A DNA stretch of 64,000 nt from positions 124,001-188,000 of the forward strand of contig NZ_LIXI01000004.1 of NCBI RefSeq assembly GCF_001905595.1. Reading direction: 5' to 3'. This document shows positions 8,284 to 18,330 of the stretch, one piece after another (position 1 is the first letter of the stretch; each line of letters begins with the position of its first letter). The position numbers were made by a program, and so were the translations under genes. Source of the DNA: Streptomyces sp. CB00316 (GTDB taxonomy: Bacteria > Actinomycetota > Actinomycetes > Streptomycetales > Streptomycetaceae). Below the pieces are notes generated by a model that saw only the letters and a program-made list of their open reading frames with translations, did no database searches and had not been told where the DNA came from.

Positions 8284-9261
8284 TCACGCCGCCCACCGTT
8301 GCGCGTACTCCTCGACCTCCCGCATCGGCGGCCGCTCCTCCGTGTCCACCGCATGGGTGCGCGGCACGAACCCCTCCTCGCCCCGCTCGAACTGCGTCAG
8401 CGCCGGCCGCACCAGATGGCCCCGGGAGAGCCGCAGCTGCGCCGTGCGGTAGATCGCCGCCGCCATCCGGCCCAGCGCCTGCCCGTCCTGGTGGCGGTGG
8501 CGCCGCACCCCGACGTCGACCTGGCCCAGCGCGTCCAGGCCCACGGTGTGCAGCGCGTCGACGAGGAGCCCCAGCTCCACCCCGTAACCGACCGGGAACG
8601 GCAGCCGCTCCAGCAGGGACCGCCGGACCGCGTACTCGCCGCCCAGCGGCTGCACGAATCCGGCCAGCTGCGGCCAGTGCAGATTGAGCAGGGGACGTGC
8701 CACCAGTTCGGTGACGCGGCCGCCCTGACCTGCGGTGTCGCCGAGCGGGCGGTCGTACATCGCCTTGACGAACTGCACGGCGGGGTCGGTGAGCAGCGGC
8801 CCGACCGTGCCAGAGACGAAGTCCGCGGAGAAGTCCTTGAGGTCGGCGTCGACGAAGCAGACGATCTCGCCGCTGGTCACCAGGAGCGACCGCCAGAGCA
8901 CCTCGCCCTTGCCGGGCAGGGCCGGGATCCGGGGCAGGATCGCGTCCCGGTGGACCACCCGGGCGCCCGCCGCGCGGGCGACGGCGGCGGTGGCGTCGGT
9001 GGAACCGGAGTCGATCACGACCAACTCGTCGACCAGCCGGACCTTCTCCATCAGCTCGCGCCGGATCGTCGCCACGATCGCCCCGACCGTGGCCTCCTCG
9101 TTCAGCGCGGGCAGCACCACGCTCACCGACGTACGGTGAGGATCGGCGGCCCGTGCGTCGGTGAGCCGGTTCAACGGGCGGTCGGCGGACGACCAGGAAC
9201 GCCTGGCCAGCCAGCGTTCCACCTCTTCGAGCACGGTCGGCACTCCTCGCATGTGATCCAT
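8284..9261 (-). CDS. gpgS: Glucosyl-3-phosphoglycerate synthase (GT81/GT2-fold)
   Basis: The protein has 325 residues. The GT-A fold is shown by VSVVLPALNEEATVGAI near residue 46, VVIDSGSTDAT, and the DxD metal motif in FVDADLKDF near residue 137. The order and text fit the GpgS family, which transfers glucose from a nucleotide sugar to 3-phosphoglycerate, the first step to glucosylglycerate or, in mycobacteria, methylglucose polysaccharides. No phosphatase (GpgP) gene is adjacent. The linkage to otsA suggests a stress or nitrogen-limitation solute role (inference). A second in-frame ATG at 9252 is an alternative start. Confidence 0.85.
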   Translation of the reverse strand: MDHMRGVPTVLEEVERWLARRSWSSADRPLNRLTDARAADPHRTSVSVVLPALNEEATVGAIVATIRRELMEKVRLVDELVVIDSGSTDATAAVARAAGARVVHRDAILPRIPALPGKGEVLWRSLLVTSGEIVCFVDADLKDFSADFVSGTVGPLLTDPAVQFVKAMYDRPLGDTAGQGGRVTELVARPLLNLHWPQLAGFVQPLGGEYAVRRSLLERLPFPVGYGVELGLLVDALHTVGLDALGQVDVGVRRHRHQDGQALGRMAAAIYRTAQLRLSRGHLVRPALTQFERGEEGFVPRTHAVDTEERPPMREVEEYAQRWAA

Positions 9262-9387
9262 CTCGCCGTTCGGACGACTATCTCAGCAGTCCGGTCCTTC
9301 GGTTACAGTCTTGAACAACGCGGATGACCGTCGCATGTCGGGGTCCGTCCGCACACAAACGCCTGGATCGAAGATCCAGTGCCATAG

Positions 9388-9515
9388 AGCTCATCCAGAG
9401 GGACTGAGGGAACGGCCCGTTGAAGTCCCGGCAACCCTCCTACCGACCGCGAGGTCACGGTGGGGAAGGTGCCAATTCCGTCTTGTGGCGAAATGCGCTG
9501 CAAGGAAGATGAGGA
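9388..9515 (+). promoter_or_regulatory. SAM-I (S-box) riboswitch controlling the downstream PLP enzyme
   Basis: The conserved S-box text is present: CTCATCCAGAGGGACTGAGG, then GGCCCGTTGAAGTCCCGGCAACC, and further on GGTGCCAATTCC. The closing helix P1 pairs CTCATC (9390-9395) with GATGAG (9508-9513). The 3' strand of P1 overlaps the GAGGAGAG ribosome-binding stretch upstream of the start codon at 9534. This suggests that SAM binding hides the ribosome site (translational control). Confidence 0.88.
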
Positions 9516-9533
9516 GAGAGGGCCTCCGCCATC

Positions 9534-10829
9534 ATGGCTGTTCAGACCATCGCAGGTAATGCCACCACCGCTTCCGTGGACCTCGGTCCCGCCGTGGCGC
9601 TTTCCTGCCGCGAATGCGGTGAGCGTTTCGAGCTCGGCCCCCTTTTCGCCTGCGCGTCCTGTTTCGGACCCCTGGAAGTCGCGTACGACCTGCCCACCGG
9701 CTCCCCCGAGGAACTGCGCAAGCGCATCGAGGCCGGACCGGACAACATCTGGCGCTATGCCCCGCTGCTGCCGGTTCCCGCCGATGTCGCGGAGAAGCCC
9801 AATATCAACCCCGGTTTCACCAAGCTGGTCAAGGCCGACAACCTCGCCCGTGAGCTGGGCGTCACCGGCGGTCTGTACGTGAAGGACGACTCCGGCAATC
9901 CGACGCACTCCTTCAAGGACCGCGTCGTCGCGATCGCCGTCGAGGCCGCCCGCGCCTTCGGTTTCACCACCCTCTCCTGCTCCTCCACGGGCAACCTGGC
10001 CGGTGCCGTCGGCGCCGCCGCCGCCCGCGCCGGACTGCGCTCCTGCGTCTTCATCCCGCACGACCTGGAGCAGGGCAAGGTCGTCATGGCCGCTGTGTAC
10101 GGCGGTGAGCTGGTCGGCATCGAGGGCAACTACGACGACGTCAACCGCTTCTGCTCCGAGCTCATCGGCGACCCGCTCGGCGAGGGCTGGGGCTTCGTCA
10201 ACGTCAACCTGCGCCCGTACTACGGCGAGGGCTCCAAGACCCTGGCGTACGAGATCTGCGAGCAGCTCGGCTGGCGGCTGCCCGACCAGATCGTCATCCC
10301 GATCGCGTCCGGTTCCCAGCTGACGAAGATCGACAAGGGGTTCCAGGAGCTGATCAAGCTCGGCCTGGTCGAGGACCGGCCGTACAGGATCTTCGGCGCC
10401 CAGGCCGAGGGCTGCTCCCCGGTCTCCGCCGCCTTCAAGGCCGGGCACGACGTGGTCCGCCCCCAGAAGCCGAACACCATCGCCAAGTCCCTGGCCATCG
10501 GCAACCCGGCGGACGGCCCGTACGTCCTCGACATCGCCCGCCGCACGGGCGGTGCGGTGGAGGACGTGAACGACGAGCAGGTCGTCGACGCGATCAAGCT
10601 GCTGGCCCGCACCGAGGGCATCTTCGGCGAGACGGCGGGCGGCGTGACGGTCGGCGTGACGAGGAAGCTGATCGAGGCCGGCGTCATCGACCCGTCGCTC
10701 ACCACCGTCGTCCTGAACACCGGTGACGGGCTCAAGACGCTCGACGCGGTCTCCGCGACCTCGCAGGCGACGGCCACCATCAAGCCGAGCCTGGACGCGT
10801 TCCGCGCCGCGGGCCTCGCCTCCGACTGA
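9534..10829 (+). CDS. thrC: Threonine-synthase-family PLP enzyme (possibly an O-phosphohomoserine-dependent homocysteine synthase)
   Basis: This 431-residue protein has an N-terminal zinc ribbon (Cys25, Cys28, Cys40, Cys43) and then a type II PLP fold with the Schiff-base Lys near residue 129 in NPTHSFKDR, the phosphate/PLP loop SSTGNLAGAVGAAAAR and VVLNTGDGLK near the end. By family it would convert O-phosphohomoserine to threonine. However, it sits behind a SAM riboswitch and 35 bases ahead of a CysO-type sulfur carrier, and streptomycetes usually carry another thrC next to hom and thrB. I infer that it may use carrier-bound sulfide to make homocysteine. As I recall, a MetM/MetO pair of this kind has been described in Streptomyces; this was not verified. 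Confidence 0.88.
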   Translation: MAVQTIAGNATTASVDLGPAVALSCRECGERFELGPLFACASCFGPLEVAYDLPTGSPEELRKRIEAGPDNIWRYAPLLPVPADVAEKPNINPGFTKLVKADNLARELGVTGGLYVKDDSGNPTHSFKDRVVAIAVEAARAFGFTTLSCSSTGNLAGAVGAAAARAGLRSCVFIPHDLEQGKVVMAAVYGGELVGIEGNYDDVNRFCSELIGDPLGEGWGFVNVNLRPYYGEGSKTLAYEICEQLGWRLPDQIVIPIASGSQLTKIDKGFQELIKLGLVEDRPYRIFGAQAEGCSPVSAAFKAGHDVVRPQKPNTIAKSLAIGNPADGPYVLDIARRTGGAVEDVNDEQVVDAIKLLARTEGIFGETAGGVTVGVTRKLIEAGVIDPSLTTVVLNTGDGLKTLDAVSATSQATATIKPSLDAFRAAGLASD

Positions 10830-10864
10830 CCCCCCCGACCGCAGCAGCCAGAAAGGCGTCCGCC

Positions 10865-11143
10865 ATGAGCGTCAAGGTCCGCATCCCCACCATCCTCCGC
10901 ACGTACACGGGCGGCCAGGCCGAGGTCACCGCGGAGGGCGCGAAGCTCTCCGAGGTCATCGAGTCGCTGGAGAAGGACCACCCGGGCATCGCCGCCCGTG
11001 TCCTGGACGACCAGGGCAAGCTGCGCCGCTTCGTCAACGTGTACGTCGACGACGACGACGTGCGCTTCGAGGGCGGCCTGGACGCGGCCACGCCCGACGG
11101 CGCCGGCATCTCGATCATCCCGGCCGTGGCCGGCGGCTGCTGA
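10865..11143 (+). CDS. CysO/MoaD/ThiS-family ubiquitin-like sulfur carrier ending in GGC
   Basis: The 92-residue beta-grasp protein closely resembles mycobacterial CysO (shared text: IPTILR, TGGQ, LRRFVNVYVDDDDVRF, then PAVAGG). Such carriers are adenylylated at the C-terminal Gly-Gly and loaded as a thiocarboxylate. Here the chain ends AVAGGC: one extra Cys follows the Gly-Gly, so a JAMM/Mec-type peptidase would have to trim it before activation. No such peptidase or E1-like enzyme is in the window. Its ribosome site (AGAAAGG) is good, and it shares a transcript and a terminator with the upstream PLP enzyme, which is its likely partner. Confidence 0.87.
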   Translation: MSVKVRIPTILRTYTGGQAEVTAEGAKLSEVIESLEKDHPGIAARVLDDQGKLRRFVNVYVDDDDVRFEGGLDAATPDGAGISIIPAVAGGC

Positions 11144-11169
11144 TCCGACGGCCCTCGGCTGAACAACGG

Positions 11170-11203
11170 TTGCCCTCTCCGCGACACAAAGCGGAGGGGG
11201 CAA
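11170..11203 (+). terminator. Terminator of the SAM-riboswitch operon
   Basis: Strong hairpin: TTGCCCTCTCCGC pairs with GCGGAGGGGGCAA (one G-T wobble) around an 8-base loop, 27 bases after the sulfur-carrier stop. It closes the two-gene operon. Confidence 0.8.
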
Positions 11204-11562
11204 TTCTGCATGGTTGAGCACGGTAGAGTTGGGGAAGCCCCCTTCGCTGCGCGTGCCGCCCGCATATGAGAATGCGCCCGGCCCCGATGAGAAGCAGCCA
11301 AAGTGCGTGAACCTCTTGAGGCATAAGTGGCCTTTGCCTGGCCCGACTTGCCCGCAAATTTCAGCAATCCCGCATATTCGGGCGTTCACCTGTGCCCAGA
11401 ATTCTCGTCCGATTGACCTGTTGCAGAGGGCAGTTGGGCGGATACATTCGGCCGCGGTCGACGCGCTGCGGCGCCGCGCACCCTCTCCTGTCGGAGGGTG
11501 AGTTCCGACCCGGGTCCGCGAAGTGCGGTCCCGTGCAAGGGCCAGTTATAGGGGAGTTAGGC
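11204..11562 (+). other. Long untranslated leader and promoter region of the cold-shock gene
   Basis: No gene was found in these 359 bases. The region is less GC-rich than its surroundings (for example around 11330-11430). It ends in AGGGGAG just before the cold-shock start. Cold-shock genes often have long structured leaders that control translation, and this stretch would fit, but no motif proves it. Confidence 0.4.
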
Positions 11563-11769
11563 ATGGCTCAGGGCACCGTCAAGTGGTTCAACGCGGAGAA
11601 GGGGTACGGCTTCATCGCGGTCGACGGTGGTGCGGATGTTTTCGTCCACTACAGCGCGATCCAGATGGACGGGTACCGCACCCTCGAAGAGGGTCAGCGA
11701 GTTGAATTCGAGATCTCGCAGGGCCAGAAGGGGCCCCAGGCCGACATGGTCAAGCTCGCCGTCGGCTGA
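11563..11769 (+). CDS. Cold-shock protein (CspA family)
   Basis: This 68-residue single cold-shock domain has RNP1 as KGYGFI (residues 13-18) and RNP2 as VFVHY (residues 26-30). It is a small single-strand nucleic-acid-binding beta-barrel that acts as an RNA chaperone. ATG 11563 was chosen because AGGGGAG lies 7 bases upstream and the protein then has the exact family length. A longer frame from 11392 has no ribosome site. It stands alone between two strong terminators, so it is monocistronic. Confidence 0.93.
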   Translation: MAQGTVKWFNAEKGYGFIAVDGGADVFVHYSAIQMDGYRTLEEGQRVEFEISQGQKGPQADMVKLAVG

Positions 11770-11800
11770 AGCTCGGCGCTGCCGTCCGACACCACTACTC

Positions 11801-11849
11801 ACGCGCGTAGGGCCCGACCCCGGATCAGGGGGTCGGGCCCTACGCGCGT
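11801..11849 (+). terminator. Terminator of the cold-shock gene
   Basis: Very stable perfect hairpin of 21 base pairs with a 7-base loop (ACGCGCGTAGGG... and its complement), 31 bases after the cold-shock stop codon. Confidence 0.85.
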
Positions 11850-11883
11850 CCCGGGACCGTATGGCGGGCCCTGGCCTGAGGCG

Positions 11884-11928
11884 CTTGCACTCTCGGGGGT
11901 CGAGTGCTAATCATTGGCGTTAGCACTC
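11884..11928. promoter_or_regulatory. CIRCE / HrcA operator cluster upstream of groEL2
   Basis: A canonical CIRCE element CTTGCACTC-N9-GAGTGCTAA occupies 11884-11910. A third half-site TTAGCACTC (11920-11928) follows after another 9 bases, so the middle half-site can pair with either neighbour. HrcA would repress groEL2 here under normal temperature. The groEL2 start is about 145 bases downstream, leaving a long leader. Confidence 0.9.
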
Positions 11929-11967
11929 TCCAGGTGAGAGTGACAGAAACTTGGACCGGGCCGGTGA

Positions 11968-13695
<1,728 letters not shown>

Positions 13696-13727
13696 CCGGC
13701 CCTGCCGATCGAAGCTCCACGTACGTC

Positions 13728-13771
13728 CCACAGGGGCGGTACCTCCCTCACCGGAGGTGCCGCCCCTGTGG
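13728..13771 (+). terminator. groEL2 terminator
   Basis: Hairpin with arms CCACAGGGGCGGTACCTCC and GGAGGTGCCGCCCCTGTGG (one mismatch) and a 6-base loop, 32 bases after the groEL2 stop. Confidence 0.85.
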
Positions 13772-13923
13772 CGTCGGCGCTGAAGCAAACCGGAACAACG
13801 GGTGCGGGGGCAGGGCGTACGCGAACGGGGGCGGCGATGGGGTGGGGCAGGCACAGGGGCGGACACCGGGCGGCGCGCGGGGGCGCGGGCGGCGGTTGAG
13901 CCCACGACGGAAGGACCGACCCC

Positions 13924-14046
13924 GAGGCGATCACCGCGCCCCAGGTGTTCTACGGCGGACGCTGGTACGCGCACTCGGGGACGGTCGTCGGCTACGACAT
14001 GATCCCGTTCCTGCTGGGCGCCGGACCGGCGGCCCTGCGGCGGTAA
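13924..14046 (+). pseudogene. Possible C-terminal fragment of a lost gene
   Basis: In one frame, after a stop at 13897, the sequence reads as 40 residues of plausible protein (for example VFYGGRWYAHSGTVVGYDM, then PFLLGAGPAALRR) and ends in TAA at 14044-14046. No start codon with a ribosome site precedes it. The text looks like the end of a real protein, with balanced composition unlike the Arg-rich other frames. The parent family was not recognised. The rest of the 13772-14403 gap shows no gene. Confidence 0.3.
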
Positions 14047-14403
14047 CGACGTGCGACAAAGGTCACTGTCCCGGGTGCAAGCGGACGGCGGTCAGGGCTG
14101 TGCGGCGTGCTCCGCGACGCTCCGATGCCGGTGCACTGACCAGGGCAGCCGCGGGGCGGCAGGGGCATCGCGGTGGCGACGCCCCTCGGAGGCCGGGGCG
14201 CACGGTACTGGAACTGTCTGCCGGTCGTTAAACTGCCGTTCGGTAGAAGGACGGCTTCGGGCTATCCTTCGGCGTGCTGAAGCACGCCGGCCAGGCGAGT
14301 GGGCGGTGGGTGGGAAGCGGCGGATGTCCCTGACCGGGCAGAGGTATTGCACTCAGGTCACGACTGGCTCCCCCTGGCTTCCCGACGGTAGAGAGGAAAG
14401 AAT

Positions 14404-16119
14404 GTGACTGTTCGTTCATTCGCACGCAGAATGGGCCCGCGAGTACAACGCAAGGCCGCGGAACAGTCATGGCGGATGCGTTCGGCGCGCAACCGGCGGA
14501 GGGCCGTCAGCGACCAGCCCGATGTCCGCAGAGTCCTGGTGAACGGCCAGGAGCTGTACGGGCGCGTCGTGCAGGGATTCTCGGCCGCCGACGCGGCTGC
14601 GCAGAACCTGGCGATCGCCACCCGCGCGCTTGAGCGGGCGGGTGTCTCCTACTTCCTCGTCCCCGGCATCTCCAAGGTCCGCTACACCATCGGCGTCAAC
14701 GAAGCGGACCGCGGTCGCTTCCACGACGCGATGGAGGAGGAGTACGCCGGGAAGGCGGTCTTCATCGGGCAGCCGACGGTGGGGCGCCTCCTGAAGCGGC
14801 CCGCTCTGTATCTCGACGGCAGGCTGCCGTCGGTCCTCCGGGCGGTCTCGGTGCTGCGGGTGGGCGAGATCCACCTCGGGCCTTCGGGCCAGGTGCTCGG
14901 TGGACCCGAGATCGGGTGCGACGTCGAGTTCTGGAAGAGCGGGGCCGACCTCATCGCCGGGCCGAACGGGGAGCAAGAGCTGGCCAAGATCCAGCCGCAG
15001 GCCTCCGCGGACATCTTCAGCCAGTCGCTGGTCGCGCCGCGACGCAACCGGGTCGCGGAGGTGCTTCCCAACTCCGAGCAGGAACTGGCGAGCCGTCGGG
15101 TCGGCGACCGGGACATACCGACGTTCGCGCCGTTCGCCGTCCCCACGATCGGCGACGTGACGTTCCCCGTCGACGTCGTGTACACCTGGGTGGACGGTGA
15201 AGAGCCGACCATGCGCGAGAAGCGGGCAAGGTACAAGGGCCAAGGCACCGCCGAGATCCTGGACAAGGAAGTCAACGCTTCCCGCTACACCAGCCACGAC
15301 GAGCTCAAGTACTCACTGCGCTCGTTGCAGATGTACGCGCCCTTCGTGCGCAACGTCTACATCGTCACCGACGGGCAGACGCCGAGTTGGCTCGACCCGG
15401 ACGCGGATGGCATCACCGTCGTCGATCACCGGGACATCTTCCCCGAAGACGTCCTCCCGGTGTTCAACTCCCACGCCATCGAGACCAGGCTGCACCACAT
15501 CCCGGGCATCTCCGACCACTATCTCTACTTCAACGACGACGTGTTCGTGGGTCGCCCCGTCACGCCCGAGGCCTTCTTCCACCCCAGTGGTGTGATGAGG
15601 GTTCCGGTGTCGCCGCTGAAGATCGGTGTCGGCAAGCCGCACGCCGAAGAGACGGCGACGAACTCCGCGAGCAAGAACGTGCGCCGACTGCTGATGGAGA
15701 AGTTCGGAGCGCTCACCACGAACAACTTCATGCACACGCCTCTTCCCCAGCAGCGCAAGACGCTGCTGGAACTGGAGGAGATGTTCTCCGAGGACATCGC
15801 CCGGACGACCGCGTCGCGCTTCCGCTCGCCCCAGGACGTGGCGCTCACCGCGCCCCTCCTGTACCAGTACGCGCTGATCACCGGGAAGGGCATTCCCGGC
15901 AAGTTCAGCTTCCGGTACGTGAACATCAGCCGAGAGGACGCGGACAAGAGGCTGGCCGGCCTTCTCGCGACGCGTCGGTTCAACTTCTTCTGCCTCAACG
16001 ACGTCGATGTCTCTCCGGACCAGCGCGAAGAAGTCAGCATGCGCATGGACAGTTTCCTCGAGCAGTATTTCCCGTTTCCCAGTTCATTCGAAAGGCGACC
16101 TGATGGAACGCGGGAATGA
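14404..16119 (+). CDS. Stealth-family sugar-phosphate transferase (copy 1)
   Basis: The protein has 571 residues. The four Stealth conserved regions are visible: CR1 VDVVYTWVDGEEP near residue 256, CR2 SHDELKYSLRSLQMYAPFVRNVYIVTDGQ near residue 297, CR3 around NNFMHTPLPQQRKTLLELEE near residue 440, and CR4 FRYVNISRED...FFCLNDVD near residues 500-535. Stealth proteins transfer hexose-1-phosphate groups to build phosphate-linked wall or capsule polymers. The N-terminal 230 residues form a separate sensor- or transferase-like domain shared with copy 2. GTG 14404 follows GAGAGGAAAGA. There is no signal peptide, so it probably acts at the cytoplasmic membrane face. Confidence 0.85.
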   Translation: MTVRSFARRMGPRVQRKAAEQSWRMRSARNRRRAVSDQPDVRRVLVNGQELYGRVVQGFSAADAAAQNLAIATRALERAGVSYFLVPGISKVRYTIGVNEADRGRFHDAMEEEYAGKAVFIGQPTVGRLLKRPALYLDGRLPSVLRAVSVLRVGEIHLGPSGQVLGGPEIGCDVEFWKSGADLIAGPNGEQELAKIQPQASADIFSQSLVAPRRNRVAEVLPNSEQELASRRVGDRDIPTFAPFAVPTIGDVTFPVDVVYTWVDGEEPTMREKRARYKGQGTAEILDKEVNASRYTSHDELKYSLRSLQMYAPFVRNVYIVTDGQTPSWLDPDADGITVVDHRDIFPEDVLPVFNSHAIETRLHHIPGISDHYLYFNDDVFVGRPVTPEAFFHPSGVMRVPVSPLKIGVGKPHAEETATNSASKNVRRLLMEKFGALTTNNFMHTPLPQQRKTLLELEEMFSEDIARTTASRFRSPQDVALTAPLLYQYALITGKGIPGKFSFRYVNISREDADKRLAGLLATRRFNFFCLNDVDVSPDQREEVSMRMDSFLEQYFPFPSSFERRPDGTRE

Positions 16120-17837
16120 GTCTCATACGCAGTACGGCCTCACGCGCCTGGCGCGTAGGCACACGGGCTGCCCGCAAGGTTGAGAGGGGGGCGCTCGCGC
16201 CGATCTGGCGCATTCGGGTCTCCCGGCGGCGAGCCGCGCTGCGACGGGTTCGTCCCGACGTGGTCCCCGTCGTCGTGGGGCGACTCCATGTTCTCGGCGC
16301 GCCGGCGAGAAGCTATGTCTCCACCGATGCTGCGGCTCAGTCGCTGAAGCTCGTCTCGGACGTGCTGGAGGCAGCCGGCATTCCCTACTTCCTGGTGCCG
16401 GGCCGCGACTGGCTGCGGCACGTGGTCGGTGTGGAGAGGAAGTACCGGTCGGCCTTCCTGGACGCAGCGACCCGGGAGCTGTCCGGGACGCCTGTCTACC
16501 TCGGAGCCGTGGACCAGGGTGACAGCCTGTCCGTTGCCGGACACTGTGCGGACGGCCGGCTGCCCCAGGCTGTCCGGGAGGCCGAGGTGCTCCGTATGGG
16601 CGTGATCCACCTCGGCCCGCAAGGCCAGGTGCTGGGCGGGTTCGCGGACGGCTGCGACATCGAGTTCTGGCAGCAGGGCGAGGAAGCCGGCGGCTCCCCC
16701 GGCGACGACGGGAAGCTGTGGTTCAGCGTCCCGGGCAGCGAGCTCACGGACACGTTTCCGGAGTCGTTGGTCGCGCCTCGCCTCAACCGCATATCAGAGG
16801 TGGTCCCGTCGGAGGCTCAGAAGCCGGCGACGGCCACCGTGGGCGGCTTGCAGATACCGACGTTCCAGCCGTTCGCCCAGCGGACCGTGGAAGAGGTCTC
16901 CTTCGCCGTAGACGCGGTCTACACCTGGGTCGACGGCAACGAGCCGGAGCTGGCCGCCAAGCGGGAGGCCTACCGGGAAGGCTCGTCCGCCATCGCCGGC
17001 CGCGAAGTCGGGATGTCCCGCTACACCGACAGCGACGAGTTGCGGTACTCCCTTCGGTCGCTCGAGATGAACGCCAGCTTCATTCGTCACGTGTATCTGG
17101 TGACGGACGGTCAGACGCCGTCCTGGCTCGATGTGAACGCCCCCGGTCTCACGGTCGTCGACCACCGGGACATACTCCCGGCGTCGGCGCTCCCGGTGTT
17201 CAACTCGCATGCCATCGAGACCTGTTTGTACCGGATAGACGGGCTCTCCGAGGACTATCTGTATCTCAACGACGACGTGTTCTTCGGCCGGCCCGTGCGC
17301 GCCGAGCACTTCTTCCACGGCAACGGCATCGCCCGTATTCCGTTCTCCCCGTACAAGCTGGGTCTCGGCCTCCCGCACAGTACTGAGCCGGCCCCGAACT
17401 CCGCGGGCAAGAACGTGCGTCGGGTCATCCAGAAACAACACGACAGGTTCATCACGAACAAGTTCCTGCACACTCCGCACCCTCAGTCGCGCGCGGTCAT
17501 GCGGGAGATGGTGGAAGCGGGCTTCCCTGAGCTCGAACGCACGATGCACTCGCGGTTCCGCTCGACGGCGGACGTCGCGGTGGCCGCGACATTCCACCAC
17601 CACTGGGCGATCCTCACCGGGCGGGCCGTTCCCGGCGACTACTCCTTCCGGTACGTCGACGTCGGCAGGCCGGACCTGCACGAGAGGCTCGCGCGACTGA
17701 GGAAGCGCAACGATGTCGACTTCTTCTGCCTCAACGATGTAGACACGGCTGTCGCAGCCCGGGACTCGATCCGGCGGGCCGTGGACGGCTTCCTGGAGTG
17801 GAAGTTCCCCTTCCCGAGCCGCTTCGAGCGATCGTGA
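16116..17837 (+). CDS. Stealth-family sugar-phosphate transferase (copy 2, tandem paralogue)
   Basis: This 573-residue paralogue of the preceding gene has the same domain order and many identical blocks (AVYTWVDGNEP, SDELRYSLRSLEMNASFIRHVYLVTDGQTPSWL, VVDHRDILP, FRYVDVGR, FFCLNDVD). The ATG overlaps the preceding stop (ATGA), so the pair is translationally coupled. The second copy is diverged in the first 150 residues and in the stretch after CR1, which suggests different sugar specificity or a heteromeric enzyme. No polymer exporter or other glycosyltransferase is adjacent, so the pathway must be completed elsewhere. Confidence 0.85.
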   Translation: MSLIRSTASRAWRVGTRAARKVERGALAPIWRIRVSRRRAALRRVRPDVVPVVVGRLHVLGAPARSYVSTDAAAQSLKLVSDVLEAAGIPYFLVPGRDWLRHVVGVERKYRSAFLDAATRELSGTPVYLGAVDQGDSLSVAGHCADGRLPQAVREAEVLRMGVIHLGPQGQVLGGFADGCDIEFWQQGEEAGGSPGDDGKLWFSVPGSELTDTFPESLVAPRLNRISEVVPSEAQKPATATVGGLQIPTFQPFAQRTVEEVSFAVDAVYTWVDGNEPELAAKREAYREGSSAIAGREVGMSRYTDSDELRYSLRSLEMNASFIRHVYLVTDGQTPSWLDVNAPGLTVVDHRDILPASALPVFNSHAIETCLYRIDGLSEDYLYLNDDVFFGRPVRAEHFFHGNGIARIPFSPYKLGLGLPHSTEPAPNSAGKNVRRVIQKQHDRFITNKFLHTPHPQSRAVMREMVEAGFPELERTMHSRFRSTADVAVAATFHHHWAILTGRAVPGDYSFRYVDVGRPDLHERLARLRKRNDVDFFCLNDVDTAVAARDSIRRAVDGFLEWKFPFPSRFERS

Positions 17838-18330
17838 CGTCTCCGCCGACGCTTGAGAACGCCTTACGCCTTGAGCACGCCCGACGCCTCAGGGCGTCCG
17901 GCCTCGGTTAGCAAGCCCGGCTGCCGTCGATCGGCAGTAGGGCTTGGCCGAATGATTACTTATAACGTTCATTCCTGTACGGCAGTGCTCTCTCGCGTGC
18001 ATGCCGGTTTCCGGTGGAGCGCACGGGCCCGGTGGGATACGGCCGCTGCGGGAGCCGTGGGAGGGCGTGCGGCCCTGGTTCCTTCGTCCTGTCGCCGCCG
18101 GTTCGATTTCCTGGCAGCTCACTGCCTTGTACGAGGGACACGGGCAGGCATTGGTCCAGTGCACTGAGCCGGGCTGCGGCGTCGGTGCGCGACTACCCAT
18201 GCTGACCGACCGGTACCTCCATAGGGCGGCCGGCGGTCGCGGACGCGCCCTTCCCACTCGCGCTATCCAGCCAACTTCGCACGGTAAGTCGGAATCACGC
18301 GTACCGGCCCGGCAGCGGGACATGATGGCC

